A stretch of 64,000 bases of DNA from Streptomyces sp. ML-6. Lineage in GTDB: Bacteria > Actinomycetota > Actinomycetes > Streptomycetales > Streptomycetaceae. Position 1 is the stretch's first letter. Every line of letters begins with the position of its first letter. Both the position numbers and the translations under genes were made by a program. The stretch spans positions 1,178,001-1,242,000 of the forward strand of contig NZ_JAOTIK010000001.1 of NCBI RefSeq assembly GCF_030116705.1. Reading direction: 5' to 3'. A model generated the notes under the pieces. That model had not been told where the DNA came from. It saw only the letters and a program-made list of their open reading frames with translations, and did not search any database. Shown piece after piece: positions 1-7,267 of this stretch.

Positions 1-371
1 GGTGGACGGCGCCGACGGAGACGATGTGGGTGTTCTTCTTCTCGTTGAAGTCGTCGAGGTACGGCTGGTGCTGGAAGAAGTTGGCGTCCACCTGGCCGGT
101 CTCGGTGGCGGTGTTCGGCAGGACGTAGTCCGTGAACTCCTTGACCTCCAGCTTGAGGCCCTCCTTCGCCGCCAGGTTCTTCTCGACGAACTCCAGGATG
201 TCGGCGTGCGGCGTGGGGGACGCGGCGACGACGAGCGCCTTGGAGGTGTCGGCCCCGGCGCCGGTGTCGCCCTTGGCGGACGGGTCGGAGTCCGTGCCGC
301 AGGCGCTGAGGCCGAGGGCGAGGGCGGCGGTGGCGGCGGCAGCTGCGGTGATCTTGATGTTCTTGCGCACG
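1..371 (-). CDS. metQ: MetQ-type methionine-binding lipoprotein, 3' end outside window
   Basis: Substrate-binding lipoprotein of the D/L-methionine ABC importer (NLPA/MetQ family); it captures methionine outside the membrane for MetI/MetN. Only the N-terminal 123 codons lie in the window. The start is GTG, giving VRKNIKIT, then an Ala-rich hydrophobic stretch and a lipobox LSAC with Cys24 as lipidation site. The mature part shows VVAASPTPHADILEFV and YVLPNTATETGQVDANFFQHQPYL (read in two pieces), typical of MetQ. It is the third gene of a metN-metI-metQ operon, 72 nt after metI. Family assignment is firm; methionine specificity is inferred from the family and operon. Confidence 0.93.
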
Positions 372-443
372 AAAAGTGCCTCTTTCCGGTGGTGAGGGTG
401 GTGTGCCCGGACAAGGAGTGCGGGCTTGTGGGGGAGGGAGGTC

Positions 444-1115
444 TCAGGTGGTGGCGCGGCCCCGGCGGGCCAGCAGGCGTACGGCCACGTCGCCGATCAG
501 CTGGACCACGGTCACGATGACGACGAGCAGCGCGACGGTGATGAGCATGAACTGGTTGTCGAAGCGCTGGAATCCGTAGGTGACGGCCTTGGATCCGAGC
601 CCTTCGCCGCCGACGGCCCCGGCCATCGCGGAGTAGCCGATGAGCACGATGACGGTGGTGGTGACGCCGGAGACGAGCGAGGGCAGTGCCTGCGGCAGCA
701 GGACCTTGCGGACGATCGTGGGAATGGATCCGCCCATCGACTGGACGGCCTCGACGAGTCCGTGGTCGACCTCGCGGACGGACGTCTCGACGAGTCGGGC
801 GAAGAACGGGATGGCGCCGACGGCGAGCGGGACGATCATCGCGGTCGGGCCGATGAAGGTGCCGACGATCCAGGTGGTGAAGGGGATCAGGGCGATCAGC
901 AGGATGATGAACGGCAGCGAGCGGCCGATGTTCACGATCGCCCCGACGACCTTGTTCACGGGGATGTTCTGGAGCAGTCCGCCCTTGTCGGTGAGGACCA
1001 GCAGGACGCCGAGCGGCAGCCCGGCCAGGATGGTGACGACCGCGGACCAGAGCACCATGTAGAGGGTGTCGACGGTCCCCTGGGTGAGCAGCGGCTGCAT
1101 TTCGGACCAGGTCAC
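444..1115 (-). CDS. metI: Methionine ABC transporter permease MetI
   Basis: Inner-membrane permease of the methionine importer, 223 aa, the usual MetI length. The GTG start is fixed by a 4-nt GTGA overlap with the metN stop, implying translational coupling. The protein begins VTWSEMQPLLTQGTVDTLYM and has about five membrane segments. The EAA-type cytoplasmic loop is visible as EAVQSMGGSIPTIVRKVLLP, the surface that contacts the ATPase. The reading frame continues upstream into metN without a stop, but only the portion from this GTG is MetI-like. Confidence 0.95.
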   Translation of the reverse strand: MTWSEMQPLLTQGTVDTLYMVLWSAVVTILAGLPLGVLLVLTDKGGLLQNIPVNKVVGAIVNIGRSLPFIILLIALIPFTTWIVGTFIGPTAMIVPLAVGAIPFFARLVETSVREVDHGLVEAVQSMGGSIPTIVRKVLLPQALPSLVSGVTTTVIVLIGYSAMAGAVGGEGLGSKAVTYGFQRFDNQFMLITVALLVVIVTVVQLIGDVAVRLLARRGRATT

Positions 1116-2173
1116 TTCGCCACCTCCTTGGTGAGCGGGGCGGGGGTCTGTACGGGAATGGCGGGGGCCGTGTCCTCCACGACCTCGGCCTGGAGGCCCT
1201 GTTCCCGCAGGAAGCCGATCGGGACGACGTTCTCCTCGAAGCGGCCGGGCAGCTCGATGCGCATCCGGCCGATCTGGTTGCCGCCGACGGTGTCCATCGC
1301 GGCGCCCAGGATCGAGATGTCGATGTTGTACGTGCGGGAGAGCTGGGAGATCACCGGCTGGGTGGCGGCCTCGCCGCGGAAGGTGACGTCGACGACCGTG
1401 CGGTCGGGGCCGGAGGCCGTTCCGCCGACCGGGAACAGCTCGTGGGCCAGTTCGGAGCCGGGGGTGGCGAGCAGGTCGCCGACGGTTCCGGATTCGACGA
1501 CGCGTCCCTTCCGCATCAGTGCGGCGGAGTCGCAGATCGTCTTGACGACGTCCATCTCGTGGGTGATGAGCAGGACGGTCAGGCCCAGCTGCTGGTTGAG
1601 GTCGCGCAGCAGCTGGAGGATGGAGCGGGTGGTCTCGGGGTCGAGGGCGGAGGTCGCCTCGTCGGAGAGCAGCACCTTGGGGTCCCCGGCGAGTGCGCGG
1701 GCAATGCCGACGCGCTGCTTCTGGCCGCCGGAGAGCTGGCCCGGGTAGGCCCTGGCCTTGTCGGCGAGGCCGACCAGGTCGAGGAGTTCGAGGGCCTTGC
1801 GGGAGCGGTCCCGGCCGGGGACGCCGAGGATCTCCAGCGGGAGTTCGACGTTGCCCTGGACGGTGCGGGAGGCCAGCAGGTTGAAGTGCTGGAAGACCAT
1901 GCCGATGCGGCTGCGTGCCTCGCGCAGTTCCCGGCCGGCCCGCCGGCCGCGCCCGGCGAGGGCGGTGAGGTCCTGGCCCGCCACGGTCACGGTGCCGGAG
2001 GTGGGGCGTTCCAGGAGGTTGACGCAGCGGATCAGGGAGGACTTGCCGGCGCCGCTCTGTCCGATGACGCCGTACACCTCGCCCTCGCGGACGTGCAGGT
2101 CGACGCCGTCGAGGGCGGTGACCTCCCGGCCGCGCGACTGGTAGACCTTCGTGAGGCCCGTAGTGGTGATCAC
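1112..2173 (-). CDS. metN: Methionine ABC transporter ATP-binding protein MetN
   Basis: ATPase of the methionine importer, 353 aa. Walker A is GQSGAGKSS, the signature is LSGGQKQR, and a Walker B-like LLSDEATSALD follows, with Ser where Cys or Asp is more common. The C-terminal ~80 residues (VDVTFRGEAATQPVISQLSR onward) form the NIL domain, which in MetN homologues binds methionine and inhibits transport. First gene of metNIQ. A 28-codon Cys/Met-containing ORF lies about 230 nt upstream and may regulate it. Confidence 0.96.
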   Translation of the reverse strand: MITTTGLTKVYQSRGREVTALDGVDLHVREGEVYGVIGQSGAGKSSLIRCVNLLERPTSGTVTVAGQDLTALAGRGRRAGRELREARSRIGMVFQHFNLLASRTVQGNVELPLEILGVPGRDRSRKALELLDLVGLADKARAYPGQLSGGQKQRVGIARALAGDPKVLLSDEATSALDPETTRSILQLLRDLNQQLGLTVLLITHEMDVVKTICDSAALMRKGRVVESGTVGDLLATPGSELAHELFPVGGTASGPDRTVVDVTFRGEAATQPVISQLSRTYNIDISILGAAMDTVGGNQIGRMRIELPGRFEENVVPIGFLREQGLQAEVVEDTAPAIPVQTPAPLTKEVAK

Positions 2174-2400
2174 AGGGGGTTTCCGTCACTGTCGAGTGCG
2201 CGGCGCGGTGTCCGCCGGGCACGGGGCATTCGTCTGAATGGGACTGTCGGGACGCTTCGACCGGACGTTCCGAGCGGGAGTTCCCGGCGCGGGCCGGCGC
2301 GGCAGGGGCCGGGCGGTGGCGTCGGGGCAGGATCGTTCCGCCGGGTGCGGACGGCGCGGGCTCGGTCTCGCTTCGGGGCGCGAGGATCGGGCGGGGGCCC

Positions 2401-2487
2401 TCAGAAGGTGCGCATTCGACACATACAACGAGCACCGGGCGTCGTGATCGCCTCGGTCGCAAGGATGCGGCTGCTCGTCGTGGTCAT
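2401..2487 (-). CDS. Possible Cys/Met leader peptide upstream of metNIQ
   Basis: A 28-codon ORF, MTTTSSRILATE followed by AITTPGARCMCRMRTF, ends 227 nt before metN. Residues 20-26 read R-C-M-C-R-M-R, putting two Cys and two Met codons next to rare-type Arg codons near the stop. A -10-like TTTACT lies at 2494-2499, six nt before the ATG, so the message may be leaderless; the GGGG before the ATG is too close to be a ribosome site. Short Cys-rich leader peptides are known upstream of actinobacterial sulfur genes. That this one senses Cys or Met charging is inference. No classical SAM riboswitch was recognised between it and metN. Confidence 0.55.
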   Translation of the reverse strand: MTTTSSRILATEAITTPGARCMCRMRTF

Positions 2488-2493
2488 GCCCCA

Positions 2494-2499
2494 AGTAAA
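2494..2499 (-). promoter_or_regulatory. Probable -10 element for leader peptide/metNIQ
   Basis: TTTACT (minus strand) ends six nt before the leader ATG, which would place transcription initiation at or near the start codon. The -35 is weak (GTCGCA about 17 nt upstream). Intergenic space 2488-2803 holds only this and the divergent promoter of the next gene. Confidence 0.4.
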
Positions 2500-2790
2500 A
2501 CAGACGTAACGGGCCTTGCGACCCGGCTGTCCGGATGGCGGACATCCGTGGACACCGGGCCGGGCCGGTCGGGCCGCCGCCCCGGATCCCCACCACCAAG
2601 GCCGTGACCTGCGGAAACTCACCTCGGACGGGGGCGAGGGCCGCTTCCGTGACCGGACCGGGACGGCCCCCGGCTGTGGCCAAGGCCACGGCCGGCCCCG
2701 GTTCCGGGCCCGGACCGCCCCCGGCCGTCCGGCCCTCGGTCCGGGGCGGGGCCGGGCGGGGGCGCACGCAGGGGGCGATCCGGCCCGTAA

Positions 2791-2796
2791 TACCCT
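2791..2796 (+). promoter_or_regulatory. -10 element of a probably leaderless gene
   Basis: TACCCT (preceded by TAA) lies seven nt before the ATG at 2804 and there is no Shine-Dalgarno sequence, so the transcript probably starts at the initiation codon. The rest of 2500-2790 is GC-rich and shows no gene. Confidence 0.45.
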
Positions 2797-2803
2797 CGGC
2801 CTC

Positions 2804-3163
2804 ATGCTTGTCGCCCTGACGGTCGCGGTCTCCGTGGCCGCGCTCGCCCTCGCCGCCTGGTGCGGTTTCGCCGCCTACCGGGACCAGCCGACCAAGGACT
2901 GGCACTTCATCGGGATGGCCGTGGTCTCGCTGCTGGCGCTGGCCCAGCTGGTGGTGGGCATCGTGCAGCTGGCCGGGGGCGAGCGGCCCGAGCAGGGCAT
3001 GACGATCTTCATCGCGTATCTGATCGGGGCGTTCTTCGCGGTGCCCGCCGCGGGTTTCCTGTCGCTGGCCGAGCGGACCCGGTGGGGTTCGGTGACGGTG
3101 ACGGCGGGTGCGGTCGTGCTGGCCGTCCTCGAAGTACGGCTCCACGACATCTGGGGAAACTGA
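2804..3163 (+). CDS. Small integral membrane protein, unknown function
   Basis: A 119-aa protein made mostly of four hydrophobic segments, beginning MLVALTVAVSVAALALAAWC, with a conserved-looking soluble loop FAAYRDQPTKDWHF and a central GGERPEQGM loop. I do not recognise a functional family. The ATG is chosen because a -10 hexamer sits seven nt upstream and the membrane segment starts at once. The next gene begins 2 nt after its stop, so the two small membrane proteins are probably co-transcribed and may work together. Confidence 0.75.
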   Translation: MLVALTVAVSVAALALAAWCGFAAYRDQPTKDWHFIGMAVVSLLALAQLVVGIVQLAGGERPEQGMTIFIAYLIGAFFAVPAAGFLSLAERTRWGSVTVTAGAVVLAVLEVRLHDIWGN

Positions 3164-3165
3164 CC

Positions 3166-3603
3166 GTGACCGACACCGACCGCTCCCCCTCGGCGGCCCC
3201 CGGCGAGAAGCAGCCCTTCGACCTCGGCACGGGCCCCGGCCGGGTCCTGGTCTGGTTCTACGGGGTGTTCACCGTCGCGGCGGCCTCCCGGGCGATCGTC
3301 CAGATGATCCTGGACTTCGACCGGGCGCCGCTCTCCTACGTGCTGTCGGCCGCCTCCGCGCTCGTGTACGGGTTCATCACGTACTCGCTGGTGCGCGGGG
3401 GCGAACGGGCCCGCAGGACGGCGCTGGTCTGCTGCGTCGCCGAACTGCTGGGGGTGCTGGTCGTCGGAGCCTGGACGATGGTGGAGCCCTCGGCGTTCGC
3501 GGACGACACCGTCTGGTCGGACTTCGGCATGGGCTACCTGTTCATCCCGGTGATCCTGCCGGTCACCGGGATGATGTGGCTGCGCCGGGCCAGGACCGCC
3601 TGA
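3166..3603 (+). CDS. Small integral membrane protein, unknown function
   Basis: A 145-aa protein with a short charged N-terminus (VTDTDRSPSAAPGEKQPFDL) followed by four predicted membrane spans: VLVWFYGVFTVAAASRAIVQ, VLSAASALVYGFITYSL, TALVCCVAELLGVLVVGAW and YLFIPVILPVTGMMWL. It starts with GTG 2 nt after the previous stop. No family with known function is recognised. It ends before a repeat-rich convergent intergenic region that carries a strong hairpin. Confidence 0.78.
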   Translation: MTDTDRSPSAAPGEKQPFDLGTGPGRVLVWFYGVFTVAAASRAIVQMILDFDRAPLSYVLSAASALVYGFITYSLVRGGERARRTALVCCVAELLGVLVVGAWTMVEPSAFADDTVWSDFGMGYLFIPVILPVTGMMWLRRARTA

Positions 3604-3745
3604 CGGGTCGCCCAGGCGCCGTACGCGGAAGCCGGGCGGCGCGGTTCACCGGACTCCGCAGGGCCCCGCGCGACCGGGCGCCGTACGCGGGAGCGGGCAG
3701 CCGGTCGCCCCGCGCCCCGTGCCGGGAAGCACCGGAAAGCACCGG

Positions 3746-3789
3746 GAACGTGCGACCGGCCGGTTCCGCTCGCGGCCGGTCGCACGTTC
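3746..3789. terminator. 17-bp perfect inverted repeat, probable bidirectional terminator
   Basis: GAACGTGCGACCGGCCG (3746-3762) and its exact complement (3773-3789) enclose a 10-nt loop. It lies between two convergent genes, which fits a shared terminator. No T-run follows. The right arm is part of a family of short direct repeats described separately. Confidence 0.6.
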
Positions 3790-3845
3790 CGTTTGCCTTG
3801 TCGCCGGTCGCGCGTTCCGTTTGTGGCCGGTCGCGCGTTCCGCTC
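3774..3845. repeat. Three direct copies of a ~20-bp GCCGGTCGCRCGTTCCG unit
   Basis: Near-identical units start at about 3775, 3803 and 3826 (GCCGGTCGC, then A or G, then CGTTCCG), spaced 28 and 23 bp apart. A fourth copy in inverse orientation forms the left arm of the hairpin at 3746. A second duplication (CGCCGTACGCGG then A/G AGC) occurs further left, near 3615 and 3680. No coding function is seen in 3604-3861. Confidence 0.7.
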
Positions 3846-3861
3846 GTCCTGTCGCCAGGTC

Positions 3862-4365
3862 CTACGCGCTGGCGACGTACGCGGGCGCGGCGGCGTCCTT
3901 CTCCAGCAGGATCATCAGCACGCCGTCCCCACCGGTCTCGTTGCCCACGGGGGTGTATCCCGCCCGCCGGTAGAGCCGCAGGTTGCCCTCGCTGCGGTGC
4001 CCGGTGTGCAGCCGGAAACGGGTCGCCGACCGCTCCGCGGCCAGCGCCGACTCGGCCGCCCCGAGCAGCCGGGCGCCGAGGCCGTGCCCCTGGAGCCGCG
4101 GGTGGACGCAGAGCCGGCCGATCTCCCCGACCCCGTCCCCTTCGAGGGTGCCCCGGACCGAGCCGACGATCTCGTCGCCGAGACGTGCCACGAACACCAG
4201 GTTCGTGGCGATCTCGGCCCGCATCGAGTCGAGGGTCTGGACGAGCGGGTCGATCCGGTAGTTCCCGTACAGCTCCGCCTCGCTCTGGAAGCAGAGGTAC
4301 TGGAGTTTCAAGATCTGTTCGGCGTCCTGTTCCGTCGCCGCCGAGATGATCACGCTCATGCCCAT
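3862..4365 (-). CDS. GNAT family N-acetyltransferase
   Basis: A 167-aa GCN5-related acyltransferase that would transfer an acetyl group from acetyl-CoA to an amine. Motif A is present as IGRLCVHPRLQGHGLGARLL, the QGHGLG being the CoA pyrophosphate-binding loop, and motif B-like FRLHTGHRSEGNLRLYRRAGY follows. The ATG is preceded nine nt upstream by GGAGG; an alternative ATG two codons in (MSVIIS) is possible. Substrate cannot be read from sequence. Confidence 0.88.
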   Translation of the reverse strand: MGMSVIISAATEQDAEQILKLQYLCFQSEAELYGNYRIDPLVQTLDSMRAEIATNLVFVARLGDEIVGSVRGTLEGDGVGEIGRLCVHPRLQGHGLGARLLGAAESALAAERSATRFRLHTGHRSEGNLRLYRRAGYTPVGNETGGDGVLMILLEKDAAAPAYVASA

Positions 4366-4401
4366 CTGCGCATGCCTCCGCCCACCTGATCCACCGGTTG
4401 T

Positions 4402-4968
4402 CTATCGCTCCTTTCCCCACGGTTCAGGAGCTGCAACCTCCGCCGCGAGCATTCTGCGCAGACATCCAAGGCATCGGGAACGGACGGGGCCCAAACTCCC
4501 CTGTGACATACCCAACTTTCCTGCGATTTCCCGGTAGGTGGGGTCGCTCGGCGCCAGCATCGCCGACAGCAGCCGGGCGCACCGGGCGGGCAGCCGGTCC
4601 ACCGCCGCGCGCAGTGCCCGGCGTTCGTCGGCGCCGACGGCGATCCGTTCGGGGCAGCCGGCCGGATCCGCGGCGGTCTCGTCGCGGTAGGGGCGTTCGA
4701 GCCGGGCGGTGCGGCGGGCCCGGCGGGCCTCGGCCCGTACGCAGTCGCGCACCCAGCGGGCCGTGTCCGCCGGTGGCCCCTCCCCCGCGAGCCGTTCCAG
4801 CAGCCGCAGCCAGACGGACTGTTCGAGGTCGGCGGATTCGATCGCCGGGCCCGTCGCCGAGGCGGCCGCCTCGGCCAGTGCCTCGGCGCTCACCAGCGGG
4901 TGCAGGGCCCGGACGACCGCCGGGGCGCCGGGGGCGGCTGCCGCGGGAACATGATCGGGAAGCGTCAT
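4402..4968 (-). CDS. Sigma-70-like factor with atypical N-terminal part
   Basis: A 188-aa protein with a region-2-like segment (LEQSVWLRLLERLAGEGPPADTARWVRDCVRAEARRARR) and a C-terminal region-4-like HTH (LPARCARLLSAMLAPSDPTYREIAGKLGMSQGSLGPVRSRC). It looks like a sigma factor of ECF type directing RNA polymerase to a small gene set, but the N-terminal Ala-rich ~45 residues and weak region 2 make it divergent. No anti-sigma gene is adjacent. It ends 36 nt from the divergent start of the acetyltransferase's neighbour space. Confidence 0.72.
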   Translation of the reverse strand: MTLPDHVPAAAAPGAPAVVRALHPLVSAEALAEAAASATGPAIESADLEQSVWLRLLERLAGEGPPADTARWVRDCVRAEARRARRTARLERPYRDETAADPAGCPERIAVGADERRALRAAVDRLPARCARLLSAMLAPSDPTYREIAGKLGMSQGSLGPVRSRCLGCLRRMLAAEVAAPEPWGKER

Positions 4969-5083
4969 GCCCCGGCCGACGCCCGTACGGCGACGGCCGG
5001 TTGCCGTGACGGGCGCTCACCACCCGACCGGGGCACGGCCCGGCCGGGTGCTGACGCCGGTGTCGTGGGGCGTCCTACGGGGC

Positions 5084-6262
5084 TCAGCGTCCGGTGAAGT
5101 CCGCCGCGGCGAGCAGGGCAGTGTCCGGGTTGTCCGAGAAGATTCCGTCGATGCCCGTGTCGAAGTACGTCCGCAGCGCGCCGAACGCGTCACCGTAGGC
5201 GGCCGGGTCGGTGCCGCGCCGGAAGTCGGCGGGCAGGAAGGTGTTCTCGTTGCGCAGGGTGTAGGGGTGCAGGACCAGGCCCTGCGCGTGCGCGTCCTTC
5301 ACCAGCGAGGTCGGCTCGGTGAGCCGGCCCGAGGCGTCCTTGGGGATGATCAGGTCCAGGGTGGGGCCGATGCCCTGCGCGAAGGAGGCCATCCACTTCA
5401 GGCCCTCGGGCTTCACCAGGTCCGCGACGGTGCGCGGGTCCCCGGAGGTCACGAAGTCCCAGGGGCGCTCGCCGGGGCCCGAGAGCAGCACGACGCGCGG
5501 GGTCGAGACGAGCCGGGCCAGCCGCTGGATGCTGCCGGGCTCGAAGGACTGGAGGATGAGCGGCGAGTGGGCGCGGTGGCGGTGGTGGCGACGCAACAGT
5601 TTGGCGAGCGGCTCCTCGAGGCCGAGGCCGAGACCGCGGAAGTAGGTGGGGTGCTTGGTCTCGACGTACAGCCAGACGGGCTTGCCGCGCCTGCGGCCCT
5701 CGCGGTCGGCCCAGCGCAGCACCTCCTCGAAGGTGGGGACCTCCCAGCGGCCGTCGTAGAGGGTGTTCTCCTGGCGGGTGCCGGGGATGCGCTCCTTGGC
5801 CCGCAGCGTCTTCAGCTCGGCGAGGGTGAAGTCCTCGGTGAACCAGCCGGTGAGTTGGACGCCGTCGACCTTCTTCGTCGTTCTGCGGCTCGCGAACTCG
5901 GGGTGCTCGGAGACGTCGGTGGTGGCGGTGATGTCGTTCTCGTGGCGGCAGACCAGGTGGCCGTCCTTGGTCGGCACCAGGTCCTGCTCGATGACGTGCG
6001 CGCCCATGTCGAGGGCCAGCTGGTAGGAGCCGAGCGTGTGCTCGGGCCGGTAGCCGCTGGCGCCGCGGTGCCCGATGACGGTGGGGACCGGCAGGTCGAG
6101 GCGGAAGCCGTGCCCGCCGGGCCGACCGGAGGTGCTCGCCGCGGGGTTGCCTGCGGCGCCGGCCGGGCCGCCGGCCAGCCCGAGGGCGGCCGTGCCCAGT
6201 ACGGCGGCGCCCGCTCCCAGCATCGTTCTGCGGGCGGGACCGGTCTGCGCGCGCTCTGTCAT
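5084..6262 (-). CDS. Secreted glycerophosphodiester phosphodiesterase
   Basis: A 392-aa exported enzyme that hydrolyses glycerophosphodiesters to glycerol 3-phosphate and an alcohol. The N-terminus carries a twin-arginine-type signal (ARRTMLGAGAAVLGTAALGL, then AGGPAGAAG). The catalytic start of the GDPD fold is clear: TVIGHRGASGYRPEHTLGSY with the His-Arg pair, then IEQDLVPTKDGHLVCRHEND with the metal-binding Glu/Asp and second His. The C-terminal DTGIDGIFSDNPDTAL is the usual family ending. Monocistronic. It may scavenge phosphate or glycerol from phospholipid or teichoic-acid-type polymers. Confidence 0.93.
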   Translation of the reverse strand: MTERAQTGPARRTMLGAGAAVLGTAALGLAGGPAGAAGNPAASTSGRPGGHGFRLDLPVPTVIGHRGASGYRPEHTLGSYQLALDMGAHVIEQDLVPTKDGHLVCRHENDITATTDVSEHPEFASRRTTKKVDGVQLTGWFTEDFTLAELKTLRAKERIPGTRQENTLYDGRWEVPTFEEVLRWADREGRRRGKPVWLYVETKHPTYFRGLGLGLEEPLAKLLRRHHRHRAHSPLILQSFEPGSIQRLARLVSTPRVVLLSGPGERPWDFVTSGDPRTVADLVKPEGLKWMASFAQGIGPTLDLIIPKDASGRLTEPTSLVKDAHAQGLVLHPYTLRNENTFLPADFRRGTDPAAYGDAFGALRTYFDTGIDGIFSDNPDTALLAAADFTGR

Positions 6263-6496
6263 GAATGCTCCTCGCGTGTGATGTCTGGCACCTGTCGGGC
6301 GCGGCCCGAGCGTAAGCAGCAGTACGGTCGTGGAGGCAGCTCCTGGACGAACATGGCGGAAACTCGTGTCAACACCCCCTGTCCGCCGGTCGAACCCGAC
6401 GTGCGATCAGCGAGAAGCCGCGAGTATCGTCCTCACCTGCATGGACCGTCACGATCCCGCACCTCGGCCGGCCCGGCCGCTACCCCGGAGGAACCG

Positions 6497-7168
6497 TTGT
6501 CCCGACTCGCACTCATCAAGGCAGTGCTCGGACCGATCTTGCGCCTGATGTTCCGCCCCCGGGTGGAGGGGGCGGAGAACATTCCCGGGGACGGTCCGGT
6601 GATCCTCGCGGGCAACCATCTGACCTTCATCGACTCGATGATCATGCCGATCTGCTGCGACCGGCCGGTGTTCTACATCGGCAAGGACGAGTACGTGACG
6701 GGCAAGGGCCTCAAGGGCCGGGCGATGGCCTGGTTCTTCACCGGCTGCGGCATGATCCCGGTGGACCGGGACGGCGGACGCGGCGGTGTCGCGGCGCTGA
6801 TGACGGGTCGTCGGGTGCTGGAGGAGGGCAAGGCGTTCGCCATCTACCCGGAGGGCACCCGCTCCCCGGACGGCCGGCTGTACCGGGGCCGTACGGGCAT
6901 CGCCCGGCTGACGCTGATGACGGGCGCGCCGGTGGTGCCGTTCGCGATGATCGGCACGGACAAGCTGCAGCCCGGCGGGGCCGGTCTGCCCCGCCCCGGC
7001 AAGGTGACGGTCCGGTTCGGCGAGCCGATGGAGTTCTCCCGCTACGAGGGCATGGACCGCGACCGCTACGTGCTGCGGGCGGTGACCGACTCCGTGATGG
7101 CCGAGGTGATGCGGCTGTCCGGCCAGGAGTACGTCGACATGTACGCCACGAAGGCCAAGGCCGCGTGA
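6497..7168 (+). CDS. 1-acyl-sn-glycerol-3-phosphate acyltransferase (PlsC-like)
   Basis: A 223-aa membrane-associated acyltransferase for phosphatidic-acid synthesis. Block I is NHLTFIDS (H-x4-D), and block III is YPEGTRSPDGRLYRGRTGIA; VVPFAMIGTDK is also typical. The TTG start is chosen because GGAGGA lies 4-10 nt upstream (6487-6492) and the protein then begins at the family position LSRLALIKAVLGP. The open frame extends far upstream but that part is not PlsC-like. TATCGT near 6424 is a possible -10. It ends at a strong terminator. Confidence 0.92.
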   Translation: MSRLALIKAVLGPILRLMFRPRVEGAENIPGDGPVILAGNHLTFIDSMIMPICCDRPVFYIGKDEYVTGKGLKGRAMAWFFTGCGMIPVDRDGGRGGVAALMTGRRVLEEGKAFAIYPEGTRSPDGRLYRGRTGIARLTLMTGAPVVPFAMIGTDKLQPGGAGLPRPGKVTVRFGEPMEFSRYEGMDRDRYVLRAVTDSVMAEVMRLSGQEYVDMYATKAKAA

Positions 7169-7197
7169 GCCGGGGCGCGCCGCGCCGACCATGACGT

Positions 7198-7235
7198 GGG
7201 AAGGGTCCGTACCCCCGGGGGTGCGGACCCTTCCC
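7198..7235. terminator. Bidirectional terminator between convergent genes
   Basis: Arms 7198-7216 and 7217-7235 form a 19-bp stem with a single mismatch (GGGAAGGGTCCGTACCCCC against its complement), 29 nt after the acyltransferase stop and 32 nt before the end of the opposing MFS gene. Confidence 0.8.
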
Positions 7236-7267
7236 GTGTTCCCGCGCGCCGGGCCGGCGGGGGGCGG

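Noticed and set aside
2174..2400. SAM or other methionine riboswitch before metN
   Set aside because: I could not find the conserved core of a known SAM riboswitch class; the leader ORF explains the region better.
444..2462. A single 672-codon frame covering metI and the antisense of metN
   Set aside because: Only the part from 1115 down matches a permease; the rest is low-complexity Arg/Pro-rich translation of the metN region in another frame, a GC-content artefact.
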